A DNA stretch of 64,000 bases from Nocardioides baculatus (GCF_016735675.1 NZ_JAERSG010000004.1:372001-436000); one strand, 5' to 3'; counted from the stretch's first letter, positions 38,519-48,210 are shown. Notes: generated from the letters alone by a model not told the origin. Program-made: numbers and translations.

Positions 38519-39391
38519 GTGACCCTCCGCGACCGCCTCGGCACCGAGCTGTTCCGCAAGGTCGCCGGCCCCGACGGCGACAAGGCGCGCGAGCGCGTGC
38601 ACGGCACCCCCGGCCCCCGCTGGTTCGCTCCCGACTCTCCCATCGCCCGTGTGCACGGCGACGCCTCGATGTTCGTCGGCGGCATCCGGGCGATCATGCT
38701 GCAGTCGCTCCACCCCGCGGCCATGCAGGGCGTGGCCGACCACTCGGGCTACCAGGGCGACATGTGGGGCCGGCTCGCCCAAGTCTCCACCTACCTGGCG
38801 ATGACGACCTTCGGCACCGAGCGCGACGCGCTCCAGATCATCCGCGCAGTGCAGCGCGCCCACGAGTCGGTCGTCGGCACGATGCCGGACGGGACGCCGT
38901 ACGCCGCCAGCGACCCGCACCTGCTCGGCTGGGTGCACGTCGCCGAGATCGACAGCTTCCTCGCCGCCCACGACCGCTACGGGGTCCGCCCCCTGGTGGG
39001 TCCCGAGCGCGACGAGTACGTCGCCCAGACCGGGGTCGCCGCGGCCCACCTCGGGGTGATCGACCCGCCGCAGTCGGAGGAGGAGCTGCAGCGGATGCTG
39101 GCGGCCTACGGTCCCGAGCTGCGCGGGACGCCCGCGGCCCACGACGCCATCCGGTTCCTGCTGCTGCACCCCGACCTGCCCCTGGCGGCGCGTCCGGGAT
39201 ACCTGTCGCTCGCCACCGCGGCGATCGGCCTGCTGCCCGCTCATGCCCGCCGCGAGCTGCGGTTGCCATGGGTGCCGCCGGTGACCAACCGGGTGCTCGG
39301 CCAGATCGGCACCCGCACCATCCGCTGGGCCATGTCGTCGGGCCACGAGCACGCCAGGTCGATCCAGCGCGAGACCGCTTCGCGGGCATGA
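38519..39391 (+). CDS. MpaB-type oxygenase (DUF2236)
   Basis: 290 aa. WFAPDSPIARVHGDASMFVGGIRAIMLQSLHPAAMQGVADHSGY is the hallmark region of the DUF2236/latex-clearing/MpaB family, haem enzymes that include rubber oxygenase and the mycophenolic acid cleavage protein. A histidine in SLHPAAM and one in ADHSGY are haem-ligand candidates. The GTG follows TAGCCT by six bases. The stop overlaps the ATG of the next HD-domain gene by four bases. Substrate unknown. Confidence 0.85.
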   Translation: MTLRDRLGTELFRKVAGPDGDKARERVHGTPGPRWFAPDSPIARVHGDASMFVGGIRAIMLQSLHPAAMQGVADHSGYQGDMWGRLAQVSTYLAMTTFGTERDALQIIRAVQRAHESVVGTMPDGTPYAASDPHLLGWVHVAEIDSFLAAHDRYGVRPLVGPERDEYVAQTGVAAAHLGVIDPPQSEEELQRMLAAYGPELRGTPAAHDAIRFLLLHPDLPLAARPGYLSLATAAIGLLPAHARRELRLPWVPPVTNRVLGQIGTRTIRWAMSSGHEHARSIQRETASRA

Positions 39392-39969
39392 GCCTCGCCG
39401 ACCGCTGGCCGCTCGAGGACCACGTCGAGCTGCGCGACGCGCTCCTGGTCGCCTGGGACCGCGACGGCTACCACGACCTCCTCCACCTCGCCGAGGTGCT
39501 CGACCGGCTCGACGAGCTCGCCAGCGAGGATGTCGACGCCCCGACCGTCGCGCTGGCCGCGTGGTTCCACGACGCGGTCTACGAAGGGGCGGACGACGAC
39601 GAGGAGCGGTCGGCCCAGTGGGCCGAGAGCGCGCTGCCGGCGGCGTACGCCGACGAGGTAGCGCGGCTCGTGCGGATGACCGTGCACCACCGCCCGGCCG
39701 ACGACGACCCAGCGGGATCGGCCCTGAGCGATGCCGACCTCGGCATCCTCGCGGCGCCCCCGGAGCGCTACGCCGCGTATGCCGCGGGCGTGCGCGCCGA
39801 CTTCGCGCACGTCAGCGACGACGACTTCCGGGCCGGCCGGGCCGCGGTCCTCTCCGACCTGGCGGCGAACCCGTCGCTCTTCCACACACGACGCGGACGC
39901 GAGCTCTGGGAGGAGCGGGCGCGCGCCAACCTCGCGCGGGAGCTCGAGGAGCTCCGGCGCGGGGAGTGA
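39388..39969 (+). CDS. HD domain metal-dependent phosphohydrolase-like protein
   Basis: 193 aa. Metal-ligand positions of an HD fold are visible: YHDLLHLAEVL and AAWFHDAVYEG, then MTVHHRPADDDP. It looks like a predicted metal-dependent HD phosphohydrolase. It is coupled to the MpaB-type oxygenase gene by an ATGA overlap, so the two probably work in one pathway that I cannot name. It converges with the GntR regulator gene six bases away. Confidence 0.82.
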   Translation: MSLADRWPLEDHVELRDALLVAWDRDGYHDLLHLAEVLDRLDELASEDVDAPTVALAAWFHDAVYEGADDDEERSAQWAESALPAAYADEVARLVRMTVHHRPADDDPAGSALSDADLGILAAPPERYAAYAAGVRADFAHVSDDDFRAGRAAVLSDLAANPSLFHTRRGRELWEERARANLARELEELRRGE

Positions 39970-39975
39970 CAGCGA

Positions 39976-40698
39976 CTAGCGGTCCGCGAGCTGCTGGTAG
40001 ACCGTGAACCGGTCGTGGCGGTAGCAGGTGCGCGAGACCTCGACGATCCGGCCCTCCGACACCGCACGGCGAGCGTGGCGCAGGACCGGGTCACCCTCGG
40101 CGATCTCGAGGACCGCTGCCTCGTCCGCGCTGGCACGGTCGGCGCTGATCGAGTCCTCGACCTCCGTCGGCCGCAGTCCGCGGGCGGCGAGGGCCTCGTA
40201 GAGGCTCGTCGGCGTGCCGTGCTGGAGGAACCCCGGCAGCAGCACCTCGTTGAGGTAGGCGTCCTCGACGCACACGATGGCCTGGTCGGCACGGCGCAAC
40301 CGGCGCCAGTGCAGCACCGGGTCACCGGGCGAGATGTCGAGCGCGCGGGCGACACCCGGGCCGGCCTGCTCGACGCGGGCCAGCAGTGTCTGGGACTCCG
40401 GCAGCATGCCCCGGCGCTTGATCTCCTCGGTGAAGGAGGTCAGGCGACCGGCGGTCTTGGGCGGCTGCGCGACGAACGTGCCACGTCCCGGAATGCGCTC
40501 CAGGAGACCCTCGGCGACGAGGGCGTCGAGCGCCTGTCGTACGGTCATCCGCGCCACTCCGAAGCGAGCGACCAGCTCGCGCTCGGACGGTGCCGCGGAG
40601 CCGGGGGGCTGGGCCTCGATGAGGCTGCGGACGTGCTCACGGACCTGGACATGCTTCAGCGCCCGCTGGCGCGGTACGACGAGGTCCACGTGATCCAT
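39976..40698 (-). CDS. GntR/HutC family transcriptional regulator
   Basis: 240 aa. The N-terminal winged helix (PSERELVARFGVARMTVRQALDALVAEGLLERIPGRGTFVA) is followed by a UTRA ligand domain (SFTEEIKRRGMLPES, ending RHDRFTVYQQLADR). This is the HutC/DasR/PhnF subclass. The ATG at 40698 is chosen since TAGCCT lies seven bases before it; an upstream start would extend into the promoter. Its target is not evident; the divergent neighbour is alkB. Confidence 0.9.
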   Translation of the reverse strand: MDHVDLVVPRQRALKHVQVREHVRSLIEAQPPGSAAPSERELVARFGVARMTVRQALDALVAEGLLERIPGRGTFVAQPPKTAGRLTSFTEEIKRRGMLPESQTLLARVEQAGPGVARALDISPGDPVLHWRRLRRADQAIVCVEDAYLNEVLLPGFLQHGTPTSLYEALAARGLRPTEVEDSISADRASADEAAVLEIAEGDPVLRHARRAVSEGRIVEVSRTCYRHDRFTVYQQLADR

Positions 40699-40705
40699 GG
40701 TGCTC

Positions 40706-40711
40706 AGGCTA
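40706..40711 (-). promoter_or_regulatory. Putative -10 box of the GntR gene
   Basis: TAGCCT on the minus strand, seven bases before the ATG. Confidence 0.5.
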
Positions 40712-40779
40712 GGACTGGGCTGGACCGGTGTCCGGGAATTGACCAACCATGTGGTAAAACCTTCGGACTATCTTGACGA

Positions 40780-40795
40780 TCGAACAGGCGTTCGA
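40780..40795. promoter_or_regulatory. LexA (SOS) box upstream of alkB
   Basis: TCGAACAGGCGTTCGA matches the actinobacterial LexA consensus TCGAAC-N4-GTTCGA at every fixed base. It ends nine bases before the TATGCT -10 box of alkB, so LexA bound there would block the promoter. Confidence 0.85.
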
Positions 40796-40804
40796 TCCAT
40801 CGGT

Positions 40805-40810
40805 TATGCT
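40805..40810 (+). promoter_or_regulatory. -10 box of alkB
   Basis: TATGCT, six bases, then the GTG at 40817: leaderless arrangement. Confidence 0.65.
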
Positions 40811-40816
40811 GGTGCC

Positions 40817-41428
40817 GTGGACTTCCAGTCGTCCCTCTTCGCCGACGAGGCCGCAGCCGCCCCAGCGCTCGCCCCGGAGCGACGCGTCCTGTCCCGGGGC
40901 GCCTGGGTCGACGTCCAGCGCAACTGGCTCCCCGACCCCGACGCCGCCTTCACGGCCCTGGTCGAGCGGGTGCCGTGGCGCGCGGAGCGCCGGGAGATGT
41001 ACGACGCCGTGGTCGACGTGCCGCGCCTCGTCCACACCTACCTCGCCGGCGACCCGCTCCCCCATGCCGCGCTCGACCGGGCCCGTGCCGACCTGAGCGC
41101 CCACTACCTGCCCGAGCTGGGCGAGCCCTTCGTGACCGCCGGCTGCTGCTACTACCGCGACGGACGCGACTCCGTCGCCTGGCACGGCGACACGATCGGT
41201 CGCGGTCGTGCCGAGGACACGATGGTCGCGATCGTCAGCGTCGGCGACCCCCGCCGGCTCCTGCTCCGTCCGCGTGGCGGCGGCCCGTCCATCGCGCTGA
41301 CCATGGGTCACGGCGACCTGGTGGTGATGGGCGGCACGTGCCAGCGCAGCTGGGAGCACGCCGTGCCCAAGGTCGCCCACTCCGGCCCGCGGATCTCGGT
41401 GCAGTTCCGCCCCCTCAACGTCTTCTAG
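40817..41428 (+). CDS. alkB: Alpha-ketoglutarate-dependent DNA dioxygenase AlkB
   Basis: 203 aa enzyme that removes alkyl groups from DNA bases using Fe(II), oxygen and 2-oxoglutarate. The iron ligands are His123 and Asp125 (AWHGDTIG) and His181 (SWEHAVPK), and the 2-oxoglutarate-binding arginines are in RISVQFRP near the C-terminus. The GTG at 40817 is supported by TATGCT six bases upstream; a longer frame runs through the promoter. A perfect LexA box lies just upstream, indicating SOS control. Confidence 0.95.
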   Translation: MDFQSSLFADEAAAAPALAPERRVLSRGAWVDVQRNWLPDPDAAFTALVERVPWRAERREMYDAVVDVPRLVHTYLAGDPLPHAALDRARADLSAHYLPELGEPFVTAGCCYYRDGRDSVAWHGDTIGRGRAEDTMVAIVSVGDPRRLLLRPRGGGPSIALTMGHGDLVVMGGTCQRSWEHAVPKVAHSGPRISVQFRPLNVF

Positions 41429-41432
41429 CCGG

Positions 41433-42122
41433 TCAGCGCTGGAGCAGCCTCCGCAGCACGGCGAGCCCGACGACCGCGGCCAGCGCCTGCTTCCAGTACG
41501 ACTTGAGCAGCACCGGCAGCACCGCGCTGCCGAGGTCGAGCGCCTCGGTCTGCGCCGGCGGTGGCGGCGGCCGGGGTGCGGCCGGCCTCGGTGGCGGCGC
41601 ATCGGCTGCGGCGGCGGCCAGTGGGTCACCGCCCGGCGCGGGGGCACCCGCGCCGGACGGTGGTTCGGGGGTGGGCTCGGGTGCCGTCAGCCGCTGCTCG
41701 AGGCAGGCGACGAACTGGCCGAGCAGCTTGTCCGAGACGTCCTGCATCACGCCGCGACCGAACTGCGCCGGCTTGCCGGTGATGGCCAGGTCCGTCTGCA
41801 CGGACACGTCCGTCGAGCCGCCCGCGTCGGTCATCGTGACCACCACGTTGGCACCGGCCGTGCCGTTGCCGCGCTTGTCCTTGCCCTTGGCGTCGACGAC
41901 GAAGCGGTGTGCCGCCTCGTCCTTCTCCACGAAGGTGCCGGTCCCGTTGTAGAGCAGCGCGATCGGGCCGAGCTTGACCTTCACCGACCCGGCGAACGAG
42001 TCGGCGTCGGCCTCGGTGACCTGGGCACCTGGGAAGCACTCGGCTACCGACGCGATGTCGTTGAAGTGCTCCCAGGTCTCCTCGACGCCGATGGGAACGG
42101 TGAAGCGGTGGCTCAGCTCCAC
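41433..42122 (-). CDS. coxG: CoxG-like SRPBCC protein with C-terminal membrane anchor
   Basis: 229 aa. The first 150 residues are the CO-dehydrogenase subunit G fold (MELSHRFTVPIGVEETWEHFNDI, ITGKPAQFGRGVMQDVSDKLL). A P/A-rich linker follows, then a hydrophobic segment LAAVVGLAVLRRLL. In aerobic CODH systems CoxG recruits the enzyme to the membrane. The GTG overlaps the stop of the FAD-subunit gene by one base. Last gene of the molybdenum hydroxylase operon. Confidence 0.88.
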   Translation of the reverse strand: MELSHRFTVPIGVEETWEHFNDIASVAECFPGAQVTEADADSFAGSVKVKLGPIALLYNGTGTFVEKDEAAHRFVVDAKGKDKRGNGTAGANVVVTMTDAGGSTDVSVQTDLAITGKPAQFGRGVMQDVSDKLLGQFVACLEQRLTAPEPTPEPPSGAGAPAPGGDPLAAAAADAPPPRPAAPRPPPPPAQTEALDLGSAVLPVLLKSYWKQALAAVVGLAVLRRLLQR

Positions 42123-42970
42123 TACGCGGCTCCTGCGGCCTTGAGCACGGCCCGACCGGTCAGCACCCGGGCGAGGTGCTGGCGGTAGTCGGCTGCGCCG
42201 TTGAGGTCCGAGGGCGGGTTGGTGCCCTCGGCTGCCTGCTCGGCAGCAGCGCGTACGCCGTCCTCGGTCGCGCTCGCACCCGCGAGCGCCGCCTCCGTGG
42301 CACGCGCGCGCAGGGGCGTGGAGCCCATGTTGGTGAGCCCGACCCTGGCCTCGTCGATCGAGCCCTTGACGGTGACCGCGACCGCGACGATCGGCCACTG
42401 GTGGGCGACCCGGACGAACTTCTCGTAGTGCGCGCCCCAGCCGGTGTGCTTGGGGATGCGCACCTCGGTGAGGATCTCGTCGTCGCCGATGGCCGTCTCG
42501 AAGAGGTCGACGAAGAAGTCGTCCGCCTCGACCGTACGACTGCCGCCCGGCCCCTGGACGACGAACTGCGCACCGAGCGCCAGTGCCGGAGCACCGAGGT
42601 CGCCGGCGGGGTCGGCGTGCGCGAGCGCACCGCCGAAGGTGCCGCGGTGACGGATCTGCGAGTCGGCGACCTCGGCCGCCGCCTTCGCGAGCAGCAGTGC
42701 GTGCTCCTTCACGAGCTCGTGGTCGCGCACGTCGTGGTGCGTGGTCATCGCGCCGATCACGATCGCGTCGCCGTCGTCGCGGATCCCGCGCAGCGAGGAG
42801 ATGCCGTTGAGGTCGATGACGACCTCGGGGGCGTTGAGCCGCATCCGCAGGACCGGCAGCAGGCTCTGCCCACCGGCCAGGATCTTCGCGTCGTCGCCGT
42901 GCTCTCCGAGCGCGGCCAGCGCCTCCTCCACCGACGTGGGTGCGAGGTAGTCGAACTTCACCGGGATCAT
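42122..42970 (-). CDS. coxM: Molybdenum hydroxylase FAD-binding subunit (CoxM-like)
   Basis: 282 aa. The FAD motifs AGGQSLLP at residues 32-39 and TFGGALAHAD at 111-120 define the medium subunit of xanthine-dehydrogenase-family enzymes. It carries electrons from the iron-sulphur subunit to the acceptor. The ATG overlaps the large-subunit stop by four bases. Confidence 0.95.
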   Translation of the reverse strand: MIPVKFDYLAPTSVEEALAALGEHGDDAKILAGGQSLLPVLRMRLNAPEVVIDLNGISSLRGIRDDGDAIVIGAMTTHHDVRDHELVKEHALLLAKAAAEVADSQIRHRGTFGGALAHADPAGDLGAPALALGAQFVVQGPGGSRTVEADDFFVDLFETAIGDDEILTEVRIPKHTGWGAHYEKFVRVAHQWPIVAVAVTVKGSIDEARVGLTNMGSTPLRARATEAALAGASATEDGVRAAAEQAAEGTNPPSDLNGAADYRQHLARVLTGRAVLKAAGAA

Positions 42971-45425
42971 GCGCCCGCTCCTTCGTCCTGGTTCAACGAG
43001 CCTTCGTGGAAGTGGGGCATGGCGTCCGCCGGTGTGGCGGCGTCCCCGTCATTGGCATGGATCGCCCGCCACACCCGCTCCGGCGTGCACGGCATCTGGA
43101 TGTCGTTGACCCCCAGGTGGCGTACGGCGTCGACGACCGCGTTGACCACGGCCGGGGTCGAGGCGATGGTGCCCGCCTCGCCGACGCCCTTGGTGCCGAG
43201 CGTGTTGGTCGTGCAGATGCTCGGGTCGTCGGTGTGGACGACGTCGAACGAGATCGTGTCGGCCGACGTGGGGAGCAGGTAGTCGACGAACGACCCGCTC
43301 ACGAGCGTGCCGGCCTCGTCGTGCACCGCCTCCTCCCACAGCGCCTGGGCGATGCCCTGCACGAGCCCGCCGTGGACCTGCCCGGCGACGATCAGCGGGT
43401 TGATGATCGTGCCGATGTCGTCGCAGCAGGTGTACTTCCGCATCTTCACCGCGCCCGTCTCGGTGTCGACCTCCATCGCGCAGAGGTGCGTGCCGTGCGG
43501 GTAGTTGAAGTTGACGGGGTCGTAGGTCGCGTCGGCATCGAGCGTCAGCTCCATGCCCTCGGGGTAGTCGTGCCCCGCGAAGGTCGCCGTCGCCAGCTCC
43601 TGGATCGCCTTGCCCTGGTCGGTGCCGCGGACGGTGAACTTGCCATCGGCGTAGTCCAGGTCGTCGGCGTTGGCCTCGAGCAGGTGCGCCGCGAGGACCT
43701 TGGCCTTGTCGATCACCTTGTCGACCGCCTTGACGAGCGCCTCGCCGCCCACGACCAGCGAGCGCGAGCCGTAGGTGTCGAGGCCCTTGGGCGCCACCTG
43801 GGTGTCGCCGTGCAGCACCTCGACGTCCTCGAAGGGCACCCCCAGGCGGTCGGCGACGATCTGGCTGAACGCCGTCTCGTGGCCCTGCCCGTGGGCGCTC
43901 GCACCGGTGACGACCTCGACCTTGCCGAGCGGGGTCAGCCGCACGCTCGCGCTCTCCCAGCCGCCGGCGCCGTAGTCCAGGCTGCCGAGCACCCGGCTCG
44001 GGGCCAGGCCGCACATCTCGGTGAAGGTCGAGACGCCGATGCCGAGCTGCACCCGGTCGCCGCGCTCGCGACGCTCCGCCTGCTCGCGCCGCAGCTCGTC
44101 GTAGCCGAACGACGCCCTGGCCTTCGCGGTCGCTGCCTCGTAGTTGCCGGTGTCGTACTCCAGACCGGCGACGGTCGTGAACGGGAACTCCTCGTGGGTG
44201 ATCCAGTTGCGCTCGCGGATCTCCAGCGGGTCGACGCCCACCTCCGCGGCGAGCTCGTCCATGAGCCGCTCGATGGCGTACGTCGCCTCCGGCCGGCCGG
44301 CGCCGCGGTAGGCGTCGGTGAAGGTCGTGTTGGTGAGGACGGTCTGGCACTCGAAGCGGTAGGCCGGGAACTTGTAGATCGCGTTGAACATGAACGCGCC
44401 GAGCACCGGGACACCGCCACCGACGATGGCGACGTAGGAGCCGAGGTCGGCGTCGAGGTGCACCTTGAGCCCCGTGACCTTGCCGTCCTTGTCGGCCGCG
44501 AGGGTCAGCGTCTGCACCTGGTCGCGACCGTGGTGGGCGGCCATCAGGCTCTCGCTGCGGGTCTCGGTGTACTTCACCGGCTTCATCAGCCGGCGGGCGA
44601 CGGCCCAGGCGATCCACTCCTCGGGCGTGACCTGCAGCTTGCCGCCGAAGCCACCGCCGACGTCGGGGGCGATGACCCGGATCTTGCTCTCGGGCACGCC
44701 GGTCGTCGCGGCGAGCGCGAAGCGGAGGATGTGCGGGATCTGGGTCGCCGACCACATCGTGATCTGCTCGCCGGTGGGGTCCACCACGACGCTGCGCGGC
44801 TCCATGAAGGCCGGGATGAGTCGCTGCTGGCGGTACTCCCGCTCGATCACGATCCCGTTGGCGCGGGCCTCGGTGATCGCGGCCTCGGCGTCGGTCCCGG
44901 TGCCGGCCTCGCCGGAGTCGAAGACCCACAGCGCCGACTTGTTGGTGCCGAGGTCCGGGTGGGCCAGCACCTCGTCCTTGAGGGCGTTCTTGATGCCGAC
45001 GACGGCCGGCAGCTCCTCGTACTCCACGTCGACGAGCTCGGCGGCGTCACGGGCCTCGGCGGACGTCCTGGCGACGACGACGGCGACGATCTCGCCGGCG
45101 AAGGCGACCCGGTCGGCCGGCATCGGCGAGTGGGCCGGGGTCTTCTGGTCCGGGGTGATCGGCCACGCGTTGATGCACGCGCCGAGCTCCTCGCCGAAGT
45201 CCTTGCCGCTCAGCACCGTCACGACGTTGGGGGACGACTTCGCGGCCTCCACGTCGACCGACGTGATGTTCGCGTGGGCGAAGGGGCTGCGCACCATCGC
45301 GAGGTGCAGCATCCCGGGCAGCGTGATGTTGTCGGTCCAGCGCGTACGACCGGTGATCAGGCGCTGGTCCTCCTTGCGCCGGCGGTCCTTGCCGATCTCG
45401 GCGGCCGGGCGGTCCTGCGTGGCGG

Positions 45426-45429
<4 letters not shown>
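42967..45429 (-). CDS. Molybdenum hydroxylase large subunit, form II CoxL-like
   Basis: 820 aa catalytic subunit that binds molybdopterin cytosine dinucleotide. GGGFGGK at residues 258-264 and the active-site loop AYRGAGR at 373-379 are seen, with a late GVGEAGT segment carrying the catalytic glutamate. True aerobic CO dehydrogenase (form I) has AYRCSFR; AYRGAGR marks form II, whose substrate is generally unproven. It overlaps coxS and coxM by four bases each. I therefore call it a molybdenum hydroxylase of unknown substrate rather than CO dehydrogenase. Confidence 0.93.
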
Positions 45430-45905
<476 letters not shown>

Positions 45906-45944
45906 CGGGCCACTCCAGTGTGAGGCGGGTCACGTCCTGGTCCG

Positions 45945-45976
45945 AACCTAGGTCGCGCTGGTTGGCCGATGGTTGG
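45945..45976 (-). promoter_or_regulatory. Promoter region of the coxSLMG operon
   Basis: TAGGTT (minus strand, 45945-45950) is the likely -10. Ten bases upstream, GGTTGG occurs twice 11 bases apart (45960-45965 and 45971-45976, plus strand), one helical turn, as expected for an activator dimer. The 9-mer GGTTGGCCG here also occurs at the regulator's own promoter. Confidence 0.45.
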
Positions 45977-45993
45977 ACGTGTGGACCAGCGCG

Positions 45994-47220
45994 TCAGCGG
46001 CCCGCCGCGAGCTTGCCCTTGAGCAGCGGCGCGACCGGGTGGTGGACCGGGAGGGAGGCGAGGCACGCCTCCACGACGGCGGTGTCGTAGGGCGCGAGGT
46101 CGCTGTAGCGCAGGACCGCGTCGGGGTCGGGCTGGACGAGCAGCGCCTCGCGGACGCTCACCGCGAGGTAGTCGCCCATCTGCACGAGCGCCGGGGACTC
46201 CGTGCCCGGGAGCAGGTCGCCGCCGTAGGCCCGCACCGCGGCGCGTACGTCGCCGCGGCGCAGAAGGCGCTGGACCTCCTCGACGTCGGTGGTGACGGGG
46301 AGCGTGAGCTTGTAGGGGCGCGACGAGAGCTGGCCCGCCAGCGCGGCGCGCAGGTGCGACACCTCGGCCTTGAGCGTCGAGGTGGTCACCGACGAGTCGC
46401 CGTAGAGCAGCGAGTGGAGGTGCTCGACCGAGAGACCGCCGGGGTGCATCGCCAGCAGCGCGAGGATCTCGGTCTGCCGCCGGTTGAGCAGCAGGCGCTG
46501 CCCGTCGAGCCACACCTCGGCGGTGCCGAGCAACGTCAGCGTGAGACCGGGGTCGGCGGGAGCGGCCGCGCCGAGCGGGGTCGTCCGCCGGTCGGACGGC
46601 AGGGCACCCTCGATCAGCCGCGCCATCACCCGTGCCGTCGCCAGGCCGATGGGGTGGGTGCGGTCCCAGGTCGTCGAGAGGTCGATGACGCCGAGCGGCC
46701 GACCGCTCGCCGGGTCGAAGACCGGGGCGGCCCAGCACACCCAGTTGTGCACCACCTCGGCGTAGTGCTCCGCACTGAAGACCATCGAGGGAGCGCCGGT
46801 CCGCCCGGCGATCGCGAGCGCGTTGGTGCCGACGCTCGCCTCGTCCCACCGACCGCCGGGCACGAAGTTGACCGTCTCCGCCTTGCGGCGCATCACCCGG
46901 CCGCCGTAGGTCCAGAGGATGCGGGTCTGCTCGTCGGTGACCGCGATGACGAGGTCGCCGTCCTCGGCCGTCCGACGCAGCTCGTCCTGCACGCGGCTCA
47001 CGGCGGTCTGCAGGGGCGACTGGTTCCAGAAGTCGGCGGTGTCGCCCTCGTCGGCCAGCGGCGCGTGCGTGACGTCGGGTGAGACCACGCCCGAGAGCTG
47101 CCAGCTGCTGAGGATCTCGGGCCGGACGGTCTCGGCCTCCTCCTCGCCGTCGGCGACGAACTGCGTCCACGCGCGCACGGCTCGCAGCCTGCGTGCGTGC
47201 AGGTCCTCACTCGTCGACAT
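45994..47220 (-). CDS. GAF domain regulator with SARP-like C-terminus
   Basis: 408 aa. Residues 1-210 are an AcoR-like GAF sensor (ILSSWQLSGVV, RRKAETVNFVPGGRWDEASVGTNALA, HNWVCWAAPVFDP). The C-terminal half is a winged helix (RRQTEILALLAMHPGGLSVEHLHSLLYG) plus a bacterial-activator-like tail (VQRLLRRGDVRAAVRAYGGDLLPG). It lacks the AAA+ domain and Fis helix of true AcoR. It lies immediately upstream of coxS on the same strand and is the likely regulator of that operon. Confidence 0.83.
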   Translation of the reverse strand: MSTSEDLHARRLRAVRAWTQFVADGEEEAETVRPEILSSWQLSGVVSPDVTHAPLADEGDTADFWNQSPLQTAVSRVQDELRRTAEDGDLVIAVTDEQTRILWTYGGRVMRRKAETVNFVPGGRWDEASVGTNALAIAGRTGAPSMVFSAEHYAEVVHNWVCWAAPVFDPASGRPLGVIDLSTTWDRTHPIGLATARVMARLIEGALPSDRRTTPLGAAAPADPGLTLTLLGTAEVWLDGQRLLLNRRQTEILALLAMHPGGLSVEHLHSLLYGDSSVTTSTLKAEVSHLRAALAGQLSSRPYKLTLPVTTDVEEVQRLLRRGDVRAAVRAYGGDLLPGTESPALVQMGDYLAVSVREALLVQPDPDAVLRYSDLAPYDTAVVEACLASLPVHHPVAPLLKGKLAAGR

Positions 47221-47239
47221 GGCAGCTCCCCACGGGTCG

Positions 47240-47250
47240 CGGCCAACCTA
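47240..47250 (-). promoter_or_regulatory. Promoter of the GAF regulator
   Basis: TAGGTT (47245-47250, minus strand), about 25 bases before the ATG, runs into GGTTGGCCG (47240-47248), the same 9-mer as at the cox promoter. Suggests autoregulation. Confidence 0.4.
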
Positions 47251-47300
47251 GCCCGAGTGTGACGCTCGCAACAGGGTGGAGCGGACCGGGCGGCCGGATC

Positions 47301-48203
47301 TCAGCCCACGCGTCGGAAGGTGGCGACGATGCCGGGGTGGTCGGTGACCAGTCGGCGGTACATCTCGAAGGAGTCGATCCGGAACTCGGAGCTGCGCTCG
47401 GCCATCACGTAGTCGATGCCCGACCCGCCCTTGCGACCGCTGTAGTTGGTCTCGAGGCGCAGCGGCCGGGTGATCCGACCCTTGACGAGGTCGTCGGTGA
47501 GGTCGCGGTTCTCGGTGACGTTGCAGTCGCACATCGCCACGAACTGGTGCTCGGGACGCGTGCCCTTCCTCAGGTCGCGGAGCCGGTCGGCCATCCGCCA
47601 CATCGCCCGCACACCGGCCATGTTGTGGTAGTTGGGGCCGCCCGTACGACGGTTGTGCAGGTGGTTGGGCAGGTGGAAGCTCACGGCGCGGATCGTGTGG
47701 CCGGTCCGCCGGTGGCGGAGCACCGCCACCACGCCGTACTGGTCGTGGGCGACCTGTCCGGTCTGGCGACGCCAGGTCCTGCCGGTCAGCAGGGCCGACC
47801 AGGTCTTCTCCAGCTCCCACACGTCCTTGTCGAAGGCGATCGGGTTGTCGTCGGTGCCCGTCGGGCCCTTCGGCATGAGCAGGGTCCACGACTTCGGCAG
47901 CGAGGCGCGCAGGGCCGGGCGGCTGAACAGCCGCTCCTGGAACCCGATCACCGAGGCGTCGCCGGAGATGACGCGGCCGATGTCGTGCCGCATGCCGGGG
48001 ACCCGCATCCCCTTCATCAGGTTCAGCGTCGCCACGCTGAACCGGACCGGCACCTTGGACGCGGTGCGGGTGTCGGAGCCGGTGTCCTCACGCGCCTGCG
48101 CCGGCGAGACGACGAGGGTGGGTGCCGCGGTCAGCAGGACCAGCGTGGTGACCAGGGCTGCGAGACGGACGAGGGTGCGGTGCAACGGGGGGTGGCAAAA
48201 CAT
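47301..48203 (-). CDS. Secreted endonuclease/exonuclease/phosphatase family protein
   Basis: 300 aa. A signal peptide (ALVTTLVLLTAAPTLVVSPAQA) precedes a DNase I-like fold: SVATLNLMKG, GFQERLFSRP, the active-site histidine in VSFHLPNHLHN, the metal/phosphate residues in CDCNVTE and the final VTDHPGI. It could act on nucleic acids or phosphorylated lipids outside the cell. The ATG follows TACTGT by seven bases. It interrupts the cox cluster and has no obvious link to it. Confidence 0.85.
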   Translation of the reverse strand: MFCHPPLHRTLVRLAALVTTLVLLTAAPTLVVSPAQAREDTGSDTRTASKVPVRFSVATLNLMKGMRVPGMRHDIGRVISGDASVIGFQERLFSRPALRASLPKSWTLLMPKGPTGTDDNPIAFDKDVWELEKTWSALLTGRTWRRQTGQVAHDQYGVVAVLRHRRTGHTIRAVSFHLPNHLHNRRTGGPNYHNMAGVRAMWRMADRLRDLRKGTRPEHQFVAMCDCNVTENRDLTDDLVKGRITRPLRLETNYSGRKGGSGIDYVMAERSSEFRIDSFEMYRRLVTDHPGIVATFRRVG

Positions 48204-48210
48204 TCGAAAG

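Noticed and set aside
40741..40757. GntR operator ACCAACCATGTGGT in the alkB-gntR gap.
   Set aside because: The arms match at only four or five bases, too weak to list as a site.
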